Assembly: GCF_003012345.1 (NCBI RefSeq)
Contig: NZ_PVRV01000019.1
Location: 713,245-777,244 of the forward strand
DNA from: Phytohalomonas tamaricis
GTDB lineage: Bacteria; Pseudomonadota; Gammaproteobacteria; Pseudomonadales; Halomonadaceae
DNA: 64,000 nt
Reading direction: 5' to 3'
The position numbers and the translations under genes were made by a program. Shown piece by piece: positions 56,637-64,000 of the stretch (positions within the stretch are counted from its first letter, which is position 1; every line of letters starts with the position of its first letter). A model generated the notes under the pieces. It was not told the DNA's origin. It was given only the letters and a program-made list of their open reading frames with translations, and did no database searches.

Positions 56637-57119
56637 CTAATAGACTTTCTGCAACAGCGCGAGCAATTGGGTACGTTCTGCATCGCTTAAGTTGACGGTA
56701 GCGCGCCGGTCGCTGTCGAGTGCGAGTTGCTTGAGCTCGGCGAGCAGCGTCTCGCCGCTCTTGGTCAGGAAGATGCCGTGGGAGCGGCGGTCACGCTTGC
56801 AGCGCACGCGCAGTGCCAGGCCACGCTCCTCGAGCTTGTGAATGAGATTGACTACGCGCGGCGGATCGATGCCGAGCGCCTGTGCCAATGCCGACTGGGT
56901 CACCCCCGGGTTGGCTTCGACCACCACCAGCGCCGAGAACTGTGCGGGGCGAATGTCGTGGACCGCCATCGTCGCGGTGAAGTGCTGGAAGACCTGTAAC
57001 TGGGCGCGGCGCAAGCTGTAGCCCAGCGTGTCATCGAGTAGGGTCGGGCCGAGCTGCTCGGGCTCGACGCTCTCCCGTACGGGGGAGTTGGCAGTCGCGT
57101 GTGCCTTTCTCTTGCTCAT
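56637..57119 (-). CDS. MarR-family regulator divergent from fcs
   Basis: 160 residues. The dimer part contains GYSLRRAQLQVFQHFTATMA, then AQFSALVVVEANPGVTQSAL and AQALGIDPPRVVNLIHKLEE (recognition helix), RDRRSHGIFLTKSG (wing). It lies between the TRAP operon and fcs, flanked by two copies of the same palindrome, so it likely coregulates uptake and activation in response to a hydroxycinnamoyl-CoA. Confidence 0.87.
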   Translation of the reverse strand: MSKRKAHATANSPVRESVEPEQLGPTLLDDTLGYSLRRAQLQVFQHFTATMAVHDIRPAQFSALVVVEANPGVTQSALAQALGIDPPRVVNLIHKLEERGLALRVRCKRDRRSHGIFLTKSGETLLAELKQLALDSDRRATVNLSDAERTQLLALLQKVY

Positions 57120-57217
57120 GCTTGCTCTCTATCAACGCGTTTTAAGCAGACGGGGCGCTGCGCACCTCAGCACACCAAGGGCGCGCGGTTTGACTTTAGG
57201 TGAATATAACGCCGAAT

Positions 57218-57236
57218 TAGTTATCTGTTACAACTA
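57218..57236 (+). promoter_or_regulatory. 19-bp operator-like palindrome between marR and fcs
   Basis: TAGTTATCTGTTACAACTA, whose reverse complement is TAGTTGTAACAGATAACTA: same outer bases as the TRAP operon site, centre different. Confidence 0.65.
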
Positions 57237-57325
57237 TTTTATTCGCTCGAGCCTGGGCGAGAGATAACACCAGCCGCCACCACTACCCGCAGCGCGCTAA
57301 ACGCTACTGCACCGAGGAGATCGTG

Positions 57326-59179
57326 ATGGGCAAGCCGTTCCGTGTGGTTCATCTGGGCCCGCACTCCGTCAGTATCGAACGTCAAACCACCGAAGGGACA
57401 TGCTACCTGCGCTCGCCCCATGCGCTGCCGGCCTATCCCGAACGCGCCACCGAGCCGCTGCTGCATTGGGCGCAGGTGGCGCCTGAACGCGACTTTCTCG
57501 CCCAGCGCGATGAGACGGGGCAGTGGCGGCGGTTGAGCTTCGCCGCCACTCTGACGAAGGTGCAGCGGCTGGCTCAGGCGCTGCTTGCGCGCGGGCTGTC
57601 GGCCGAACGGCCGCTGGTGATGCTGTCGGGTAATAGTATCGAGCATGCGCTGCTGGCACTGGCCGCGCTGCATGCCGGCATTCCCTTCGCACCGGTCTCA
57701 CCGGCTTATTCGCTGATGTCGCGCGACTATCTCAAGCTGCGTCATGTGATTGAGCTGCTGACGCCGGGGCTGGTCTTTGTTGACGAAGAGGCGCGCTTCG
57801 ACCCGGCGCTGTCCGCCGTGCTGCCCGACGACGGTTTCGAGATCGTCGCGACCCGTCCGTCACGGCGCGCGACAAGCTTCGAGGCGCTGCTTGCCACCCC
57901 GCCTGATGACTCGGTTGAGCGCGCTTTTACGGCGGTCACTGCGGATACCATCGCCAAGTTCCTGTTCACCTCCGGCTCGACCGACATGCCCAAGGCGGTG
58001 ATCCATACTCATCGCATGCTGGGCAGCAACATGTCCGGGTTGGTGGCGTTGCTCGCCTTCGCCCGCGAGACGCCGCCGGTGATGGTCGACTGGCTACCGT
58101 GGCACCACGTATTCGGCGGCAACACCATCTTCGGCATGGCACTGTTCAACGGCGGTACCCTCTACATTGACGACGGCAATCCCAGTGCTGAGGGTATGGC
58201 GCGCACGGTACGCAACCTGGACGAGATCGCGCCGACGTTCTACTGCAACGTGCCCAAGGGCTTCGAGGCGCTGGTCATCTATCTGCGCCGCGACCGCGCA
58301 CTGTGTGAGCGCTTTTTCAGCCGCTTGCAGATGCTCCATTTCGGCGGCGCGGTGATGGCCGATCATGTGCGGCGCGAACTCGACGCGCTCGCCGTCGAGA
58401 CCGCCGGCGAGCGTATTCCAATGCTGGTCGGGCTGGGAGCGACCGAGACCGGGCTGGCGTTCTGTACCACCGCCGACAATACGGCGCCGGGGCTGGTGGG
58501 GCTGCCGATCGGCGGCATGACGCTGAAGCTGGCGCCGTATGGCGATCGGCGCGAGGCGCGGGTCAAGGGCCCCAACGTCACGCCGGGCTACTGGCGCAGC
58601 GCGGACCGCAACCGTAGCTGCCTCGACGAGGAAGGCTTCTTTCACATGGGCGATGCGCTGCGCCTGTTTGATGCCGAAGACCCCGGTCAGGGACTAATCT
58701 TCGACGGCCGCCTTAGTGAGAACTTCAAGCTCTCCACCGGCACCTGGGTTTGTGTCGGTGCGCTGCGCACGGCATTGATCGGCCACTTCGCGCCCTTGAT
58801 GCAGGATGTCGTTCTGGCTGGCGAAGGTCACGACTATCTCACTGCGCTGGTGGTACTGCAGCGCGAGGCGTGCGCCGCGCTTGAAGGCGTCTCAGCCGAC
58901 GCCAGCGATCTCGCCGCACTAGTGGCGGATCCCGCCGTGCGCCGCTTCTTCCAGCAGCGTCTCAATGACCAGGCCGTGCTTAACCGTTCGAGTTCGACCT
59001 GTATTAAGCGGCTCGCATTGCTCGATGTGCCGCTGTCGATGGATGCTGGTGAGACCACCGACAAGGGCTCGGTCAACCAGCGTGCCGTGCTGGCTCGGCA
59101 CCACGCATGGGTCGAACGGCTCTATGCTAAGGAGCCTGAAGACAGGGTGCTGGTCGCTGACAAAAATACCTGTGGATAG
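57326..59179 (+). CDS. fcs: Feruloyl-CoA synthetase (hydroxycinnamate-CoA ligase)
   Basis: 617 residues, ANL superfamily. The N-terminus (YPERATEPLLHWAQVAPERD) and AMP-binding loop FLFTSGSTDMPKAVIHTH (about 212-229) identify the Fcs subgroup; GLGATETGLAFCTT is the A5-like motif and IFDGRLSENFKLSTGTWV the hinge. The loop has Asp where Gly is usual (STG to STD), which could affect activity. Start at the ATG 57326 with GAGGAG upstream; a GTG just before is less likely. It activates ferulate, coumarate or caffeate for Ech. The C-terminal codons are duplicated as a remnant at 62554. Confidence 0.9.
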   Translation: MGKPFRVVHLGPHSVSIERQTTEGTCYLRSPHALPAYPERATEPLLHWAQVAPERDFLAQRDETGQWRRLSFAATLTKVQRLAQALLARGLSAERPLVMLSGNSIEHALLALAALHAGIPFAPVSPAYSLMSRDYLKLRHVIELLTPGLVFVDEEARFDPALSAVLPDDGFEIVATRPSRRATSFEALLATPPDDSVERAFTAVTADTIAKFLFTSGSTDMPKAVIHTHRMLGSNMSGLVALLAFARETPPVMVDWLPWHHVFGGNTIFGMALFNGGTLYIDDGNPSAEGMARTVRNLDEIAPTFYCNVPKGFEALVIYLRRDRALCERFFSRLQMLHFGGAVMADHVRRELDALAVETAGERIPMLVGLGATETGLAFCTTADNTAPGLVGLPIGGMTLKLAPYGDRREARVKGPNVTPGYWRSADRNRSCLDEEGFFHMGDALRLFDAEDPGQGLIFDGRLSENFKLSTGTWVCVGALRTALIGHFAPLMQDVVLAGEGHDYLTALVVLQREACAALEGVSADASDLAALVADPAVRRFFQQRLNDQAVLNRSSSTCIKRLALLDVPLSMDAGETTDKGSVNQRAVLARHHAWVERLYAKEPEDRVLVADKNTCG

Positions 59180-59205
59180 TGTTCATTTCACTGTCGTCTC
59201 AAGCC

Positions 59206-59235
59206 AAAAGGCCATGTCGCATGACATGGCCTTTT
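59206..59235 (+). terminator. Bidirectional terminator between fcs and porin gene
   Basis: AAAAGGCCATGTC (59206-59218) pairs with GACATGGCCTTTT (59223-59235). A diverged copy lies at 62646. Confidence 0.85.
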
Positions 59236-59250
59236 GCTTTACAGCTCTGC

Positions 59251-60696
59251 TCAGAACAGGAACGAGGTGCGCAGTGAGAGGTATTGGGTGTCCTTGCCGC
59301 CGACGTCGCGGATCACGTCACTGACGTCATAGTACTGGTACTCTAGGTCGACGGTCAGGTTGGCGGTCGGCGTCCAGCGCGTGAACAGATCGTAGCTCGT
59401 GCCCAGACGGCGGCCCGACACGTCTGCCGTGCCGGCGATGGGACGCATGTTCGGCATATAGGCGGCATCGTCGGAGCTCTCGCGCCACAGCGCCAGAATG
59501 GTCGGTGAGATGGTGACGTCCGGGTGTGGTGAGAAGGCGAACTGTGGGCCAATCGCGATCAGGTTTGCCATCGTCGTCAGGCTGGCGTTGCCGTAGAACT
59601 TGCCATTGGCGGGGAACAGCGGGTCGAAGGTATTCGACTCGTTGTCGTTGGGGTTGTCGTCACCGCTGGCCACGTCGAAGCGCAGCGCCATGCCCGGCTT
59701 CCACTGCGCGCTTTCCAGCGTGTAACCCACCGCGCTCCACAGCCCCCAGGCGCGGATGTCGTCACCGGCGAACTTGCCGAACTGATATATCAGGTTGGCG
59801 GAGTAATCGACGCCCTGCTTGTTCTGGCCATGAAGGCGCGTACCCAGCGTATAGCGGTCCTCTTTGCCGCTGACGCCGTTGAGGATGCGCTCATCGCGCA
59901 GGTAGCTCATGCCGTAGAGATCGACATTAAGCATCTTGTTCACTGGTAGCGTGCCGTAGAGGCCGTAGAAGTCACCGCTGTCATCGTCGGAGCTGTCGTT
60001 GAACGAGCCGGTACGCAGATTGGTGACTGGACGCATCGCCCAAGCGTCGAGCTTGTAGCCGTTGCCAGCATTATAGGACAGCCGCACGCCGTCGAAGGTC
60101 TGACGAACGTTTGGCACTTCCCGCACTGTGACCAGCACCTCCTCGCCGAAGGCCATCTCCTGGCGGCCGAGGCGGGCAACGAGGCTGCCGTGTCCGAAGG
60201 TGGGCAGGCGGACCCCGACGAAGGCCTGATGGATCTCGGCGTCGCTCTGATCGGTCGGGGAGTAGATGTCCTTGCCCCACGACTCGGTGTCTTCCAACTG
60301 AATGAAGGCGCGCAGCGCATCGTCGAACAGATGGAAGTCGGCGTGGGCCTGGAGACGCTGCTGCAGGTAGTGATCGTTGGATTCGCCGCTCAGCCCGAAG
60401 CCGGGGTTGTCCAGATGTTCATATTTGTAGCGGACGCCGCCGCCCAGCTGCAGCCAGGAGGACTCGCCCAACTTGATATGGCGGATCGGATCGAAGAAGT
60501 CGGTCTGCTTGTCCGAGTCGGCCAGAAACGGATAGTTCTCCAGGTAGCGTGGCGGACCTGGGCGTATCGGTCGGGCCTGGGGGACCTGATCGAGACCCGG
60601 CTCCCCTTGTGGGAGCGCCTGGGCCAAGGCCGTATTGAAAGGGGCTGCTACGGCGAGCAGGCATGCGGTGGCGTGCATTCCGGTACGTAATATCAT
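59251..60696 (-). CDS. Outer-membrane porin, alginate-export-like family
   Basis: About 481 residues with a signal peptide ending NTALAQA (about 26). SSWLQLGGGVRYKYEHLDNP, LHGQNKQGVDYSANLIYQFG, MALRFDVASGDDNPNDNESN and a C-terminal strand ending in Phe (SLRTSFLF) indicate an AlgE-like 18-stranded barrel. Probably the outer-membrane entry path for aromatic acids. Start at 60696 (MILRTGMHATAC); a GTG at 60711 is possible. A decayed duplicate lies at 62697-63567. Confidence 0.87.
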   Translation of the reverse strand: MILRTGMHATACLLAVAAPFNTALAQALPQGEPGLDQVPQARPIRPGPPRYLENYPFLADSDKQTDFFDPIRHIKLGESSWLQLGGGVRYKYEHLDNPGFGLSGESNDHYLQQRLQAHADFHLFDDALRAFIQLEDTESWGKDIYSPTDQSDAEIHQAFVGVRLPTFGHGSLVARLGRQEMAFGEEVLVTVREVPNVRQTFDGVRLSYNAGNGYKLDAWAMRPVTNLRTGSFNDSSDDDSGDFYGLYGTLPVNKMLNVDLYGMSYLRDERILNGVSGKEDRYTLGTRLHGQNKQGVDYSANLIYQFGKFAGDDIRAWGLWSAVGYTLESAQWKPGMALRFDVASGDDNPNDNESNTFDPLFPANGKFYGNASLTTMANLIAIGPQFAFSPHPDVTISPTILALWRESSDDAAYMPNMRPIAGTADVSGRRLGTSYDLFTRWTPTANLTVDLEYQYYDVSDVIRDVGGKDTQYLSLRTSFLF

Positions 60697-60830
60697 GATG
60701 GCGTATTCCACGTTTATGGTTATGTCGCAGAGAAAACCAGCGTTGTTATATGCAGTGTCCTACGTGGGAAAGATGATGTGGGCTGTCTGGGTGCGGCGGT
60801 ACTCCTTGGTTAATGAAAAGAAGTGACTCC
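60681..60830. repeat. 150-bp near-identical repeat, copy 1 (porin 5' leader)
   Basis: Covers the porin start codons and leader. Matches 63552-63702 with only a few substitutions and one indel (for example both contain GGCTGTCTGGGTGCGGCGGT). Marks a segmental duplication. Confidence 0.9.
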
Positions 60831-60839
60831 GAAGCGGTG

Positions 60840-60870
60840 CCCCTCCTGGCTAGGGCCTAGCCGGGAGGGG
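60840..60870 (-). terminator. Hairpin at the end of the dctM remnant
   Basis: CCCCTCCTGGCTAGG opposite CCTAGCCGGGAGGGG, almost perfect. A hairpin at the matching place lies at about 63712-63748. Confidence 0.6.
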
Positions 60871-60886
60871 GAGTCGAACGGTTGTG

Positions 60887-60955
60887 TTACCCCACCAACA
60901 GCGTCGACAGGATCGGAAAGGCGATCAGTGCGATGCGGCTCAACCAAGTACTGAG
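60887..60955 (-). pseudogene. Remnant of a DctM C-terminus
   Basis: The minus strand reads LSRIALIAFPILSTLLVG to TAA, matching the last residues of the DctM fragment at the right edge (FIRLALLIAFPILSTMLVG). The rest of the permease is deleted, so the DctP gene at 60970 has lost its adjacent permease. Confidence 0.75.
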
Positions 60956-60969
60956 ATGAAGCAGGGCGT

Positions 60970-62043
60970 TCATGATGCGTTCAGCCCCTTCGACGCCGGC
61001 TGATCGCCTGCGGTGGCGCACTGCTCACGTGCCGCCTGGGCCTGCTGATAGACCTCACTGGCCGGCAGTTTCTCTTTCTCCAGATCGTTCAAGTATTTAT
61101 CGGTGGCTTGCTTGAGTGGGGGGCCCCAAGCGGGATCGTTGAGCGGGTCGGCAATGGTGAGGATATGGTCACCCTCGCCCTTGGCCTGGGCTTCCTTGCG
61201 GCCCGCCAGATCGACGTTATCGAATACTTCACCAACCTTGAGCGCCCACTTCATGCCGCTGTTATCGTCGATGACTTTTTTCAAGTTGTCGGGCAAACGC
61301 TGGTAGGCGCGCTCGTTCATGGTCGCCACGAACAGGGTCGAGTAGAGCGGCATCTCGGTGTGATGGTCCGCCAGCTCATTCAAGCGGAACGTCTTCATCC
61401 CTTCCCACGGCAAGGTAGTGCCATCAATCACGCCGCGCTGCATCGAGGTATAGGCCTCTGGTGCCGGCATGCCGACCGACTGTGCGCCCAGCGCGGTCAG
61501 CATTTCGCCAACCACCACGGTGGGCCGGCGGATACGTAAGCCGGCGAGATCGGTGGGCTTCTCAATCGGCGTTTCACGGGTGTGGATGAAGCCGGGGCCG
61601 GTGGTGAACATGAACAGCACGTGAGAGTCACGGTACTCGTCAGCCATCGCGCCGCCTTCATTGAACAGCGTCTGGGCGATGCAGGAGCCTTGAGTGGAAC
61701 TCTTTGAAATGCCGGGCAGTTCGACCACTTGACTTAGCGGGAAGCGTCCGGCGGTATAGCCTTGGGCTGTGGCGGCAATATCGGAGATACCATTGACTAC
61801 GCCCTGATAAGAGTTGGTGGACTTGGATAGCGTCTCGGAGGGGAATATAGGCACCTTCAGTTCGCCGTTGGATTCCTTCTCGACGGTATCGGCCCAGACC
61901 TGGAAGACCTGTTGATTGATCGCCGAGTTGGCCGGCCAAAAATGAGAGAAGCGCAACGTGGTAGCGGCTTCCGCCGTGAGTGAAAAGCCCATCAGTGCCA
62001 CAGTGCCAGCAAGCGATGCGGTGTGTAGCCATTTGGATAACAT
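60970..62043 (-). CDS. TRAP transporter substrate-binding protein, DctP family (second paralog)
   Basis: 357 residues with a signal peptide ending LTAEAAT (about 26). TTLRFSHFWPANSAINQQVF, then GLRIRRPTVVVGEMLTALGA (ligand-binding Arg region). Start at 62043 with GAGG upstream; the ORF extension to 62169 is rejected. It resembles the DctP protein encoded at 53304. Its own DctM survives only as a stub (60887-60955), so it may be orphaned or use another TRAP permease. A 25-bp palindrome lies about 200 bp upstream. Confidence 0.9.
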   Translation of the reverse strand: MLSKWLHTASLAGTVALMGFSLTAEAATTLRFSHFWPANSAINQQVFQVWADTVEKESNGELKVPIFPSETLSKSTNSYQGVVNGISDIAATAQGYTAGRFPLSQVVELPGISKSSTQGSCIAQTLFNEGGAMADEYRDSHVLFMFTTGPGFIHTRETPIEKPTDLAGLRIRRPTVVVGEMLTALGAQSVGMPAPEAYTSMQRGVIDGTTLPWEGMKTFRLNELADHHTEMPLYSTLFVATMNERAYQRLPDNLKKVIDDNSGMKWALKVGEVFDNVDLAGRKEAQAKGEGDHILTIADPLNDPAWGPPLKQATDKYLNDLEKEKLPASEVYQQAQAAREQCATAGDQPASKGLNAS

Positions 62044-62237
62044 CTTGATACCTCGATGAGTGTCGGAAAGAGAACAGATGCAGCTTTTCCGCAAGTCAGC
62101 TACTTGCTTGGCAGCAGAGACCGTTAGTTTCGAGAAACCGCTGTATACGCAGTACACAGGCCGCAGCATGGCGAAGCGACGAGCGGTGGGTTAAACCGTG
62201 ATCAGACATGGTGGCCTCCGCATCGTGTGAAATACGA

Positions 62238-62262
62238 ACATTAGTTCGCGTAAGACTAATGT
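62238..62262 (-). promoter_or_regulatory. Palindrome upstream of the second dctP
   Basis: ACATTAGT (62238-62245) and ACTAATGT (62255-62262) with a 9-base spacer. It includes GAACATTAGTTC (62236-62247), also found at 44565-44576. Confidence 0.45.
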
Positions 62263-62553
62263 AACCACGCCCCAGGGCATCACAATTAGACCTTGGTTCG
62301 CGTTGAGCCCCACACATCGGGCCAAGGCGGCACGAAGGGCACAACGGTGCGGCGCAAGAGAGATAGCGGGAAGGAAATGGCCATTCGTCGTACGACGAGA
62401 AGCGATAGCGCTGAAGGGCGCGAAGCTTGTGGGATTAGGGAATGAGGTTCGTCCACCCAGGGGCGAGCCCTGTTATCTGCTTGGCGAGTGCTGACTACCC
62501 CACAGCTCGCCCCAAGCGAAGCGAGTGATCATCTGCTGACATGGCGCCGTGCC

Positions 62554-62625
62554 CCGATCGAGCGGCTCTATGCCACCGTGCCCGACGACGCGGTGCTGAT
62601 GGCTGACAAAGACGGCTGCCGTTAG
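62554..62625 (+). pseudogene. C-terminal remnant of a second fcs copy
   Basis: Reads PIERLYATVPDDAVLMADKD then GCR and stop, parallel to the fcs end WVERLYAKEPEDRVLVADKN then TCG. No upstream coding sequence remains. Confidence 0.75.
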
Positions 62626-62645
62626 TGCATCGAATTCGGCGAATA

Positions 62646-62675
62646 AAAAGGTCATGTCCTGTGACATGGCCTTTT
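62646..62675 (+). terminator. Duplicated terminator
   Basis: AAAAGGTCATGTC (62646-62658) with GACATGGCCTTTT (62663-62675); a diverged copy of the 59206 terminator at the same relative place. Confidence 0.85.
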
Positions 62676-62696
62676 CTTTTGCGCAGCAGCGTCGGG

Positions 62697-63567
62697 TCAG
62701 AACAGATAGGACGTTCGCAGCGAGAGACATTGGCTATCCTCACCGCCGGCGTCGCGGACCGCACCGCTGACGGCGTAGTACTGATATTCCAGATCGCCGG
62801 TCAGGTTAGCGCTCGGCGTCCAGCGCGTGAACAAGGCATACGAGGTGCCGAGGCGCTTGCCAGAGGCGTTCGCCGTACCGGGAATGGCATTCATGCCGGG
62901 CGTGTAGGCGGCATCGTCGGTGCTTTCACGCCACAGCGCCAGGATGGTTGCTGAGATCGTGACGTCCGGGTGCGGTGAGAGGGCGAACTGCGGCTCGATC
63001 GCAATCAGGTTGGCTATCGTCGTCAAGCCGACGTTGCCGTAGAAATTGCCGTTGGCGGGGAACAGCGGGTTGAAGGTGATCGACTCGTTAACGTTGGGAT
63101 TGTCATCACCGCTGGCCACATCAAAACGCAACGCCGCGCCGGGTTTTCATGCGGTGTTTCGAGCGTATAATCCACCGCACTCCACAGCCCCCAAGCGCGG
63201 ATATCGTCACCGGCGAACTCACCGGACTGATACATCACGTCGGCGGAGTAATCGATGCCAATGCTGTTCTGGCCAAACAGCCGTGTGCCGGGAGTGTGGC
63301 GATGATCCTCACCGCTGACGCCGTTGAGCGTGCGTTCATCGCGCAGATAGCTCATCTCGTAGAGATCGATGCTGAACACCTTGTTTACCGGAATCGTACC
63401 GTAGAGGCCGTAGAAATCGCCGCTGTCGGTGGAGCTGTCGTTGAACGAGCCGCTGCGCAGGTTATCGGCGGGGCGCATTGCCCAGGAATCGAGCTTGTAA
63501 CCGTTGCCGGGGTTGTAGGTTGCCCGTCCGCCGTCGAAGGTCAGGCGCACACGGTGCGTAATATCAT
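62697..63567 (-). pseudogene. Decayed duplicate of the porin gene
   Basis: It starts like the intact porin (ATG ATA TTA CGC ACC, 63567) and then jumps to codons equal to the QTFDG region, so the signal peptide and first ~165 residues are deleted and the frame is lost. From about 63545 the barrel matches copy 1 (NGYKLDSWAMRP, TPGTRLFGQN). Near 63150 an extra base in an A-run shifts the frame; the rest reads MRFDVASGDDNPNVNESITF to SLRTSYLF. It cannot make an exported barrel. Confidence 0.88.
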
Positions 63568-63702
63568 GACGGCGTGTTCCACGTTTATGGTTATGTCGCA
63601 GAGAAAACCAGCGTTGTTATGTTCAGTGTCCTACTTGGGTAGAGATGAGGTGGGCTGTCTGGGTGCGGCGGTACTCCTTGGTTAATGAAACGAAGTGACT
63701 CC
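63552..63702. repeat. 150-bp near-identical repeat, copy 2
   Basis: Counterpart of 60681-60830, here before the decayed porin and after the DctM gene that enters from the right. Confidence 0.9.
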
Positions 63703-63761
63703 TAGGGAATGCCTCTCCCGGACAGGTCTTGAGGCCTGTCCGGGAGAGTCGAGTGGCCGTG

Positions 63762-64000
63762 TTAGCCGACTAGCATCGTCGACAGGATTGGAAAGGCGAT
63801 CAGCAGCGCCAGGCGGATGAAGTCGGAGATGATGAACGGCGTCACGCCACGGAAGATCTGACCCAGGCTGATATGCGGTGCAGTGGCCTTGATTACGAAC
63901 ACGTTCATGCCCACCGGGGGCGTGATCAGCCCGAGCTCGACGGTCAGCACGGTAATGATGCCGAACCACACCGGATCGATGCCGATGGAGGTGATGATCG
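63762..64000 (-). CDS. TRAP transporter large permease, DctM family (partial, runs off right edge)
   Basis: Only the last 78 codons are visible: WFGIITVLTVELGLITPPVG, MNVFVIKATAPHISLGQIFR and IRLALLIAFPILSTMLVG. VELGLITPPVGMNVF is the DctM signature. This appears to be the intact version of the permease whose stub survives at 60887, so the binding protein encoded at 60970 may have belonged to this transporter type. Confidence 0.88.
   Translation of the reverse strand, partial: IITSIGIDPVWFGIITVLTVELGLITPPVGMNVFVIKATAPHISLGQIFRGVTPFIISDFIRLALLIAFPILSTMLVG

Overview
The window looks like a chromosome segment of a moderately halophilic gammaproteobacterium, most likely Halomonas or a close relative (Halomonadaceae). 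This is inferred from protein content, the GC-rich backbone and gene style: several Crp/Fnr paralogs, TRAP transporters, two GH15 enzymes and a hydroxycinnamate locus. No rRNA gene, complete tRNA, transposase or CRISPR array was seen. The backbone is interrupted by AT-rich stretches (1-3450, 8620-9480, 39660-40140, 48100-48300, 49260-49560) that look acquired or decayed.

Left edge (1-3450): an AT-rich defence cassette with two reverse transcriptases that overlap by ATGA, matching the Drt3a/Drt3b pair of DRT type 3. Directly behind them lies a strongly folded candidate ncRNA closed by a 19-bp long-range helix, with a CACACAC tract held between two helices. A tRNA-3'-end-like sequence and a strong terminator follow, and then the GC-rich backbone starts, which suggests an island edge.

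3.5-17 kb: a Fur-type iron/siderophore uptake operon, a Crp/Fnr gene with a tandemly duplicated, frameshifted 3' end, a truncated PEP-mutase-like remnant, a secreted GH15 glucoamylase, a Tat-exported SDR, a lipoprotein, a second Crp/Fnr gene, an AraC remnant next to a LysE exporter with a frameshifted tail, and a PAT-like acetyltransferase.

17-31 kb: ydfG; a class III aminotransferase convergent with a MocR regulator; a polar amino-acid-type ABC importer with a TIM-barrel isomerase (probably one uptake and catabolism module of unknown substrate); Hsp20 behind a possible sigma-32 promoter and ROSE-like thermometer; ChaC; a cytosolic GH15; argC; and an exported PQQ-type sugar dehydrogenase.

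31-51 kb: ilvD, rhlE, an App1-like phosphatase, a DUF938 methyltransferase, hpxO, a pirin, an unusual ATP-grasp plus papain-like gene broken by two compensating frameshifts, galM, a DUF4142 protein, an orphan crtX, two more Crp/Fnr regulators, and a 3-dehydroshikimate dehydratase-like protein.

51.8-64 kb: a hydroxycinnamate (ferulate/coumarate) uptake and activation locus: a MarR gene divergent from ech, a TRAP transporter operon, a second MarR gene divergent from fcs, an outer-membrane porin and a second TRAP binding protein. The fcs tail/porin/TRAP part was duplicated, and one copy is decaying. Two copies of a 19-bp palindrome link the TRAP and fcs promoters.
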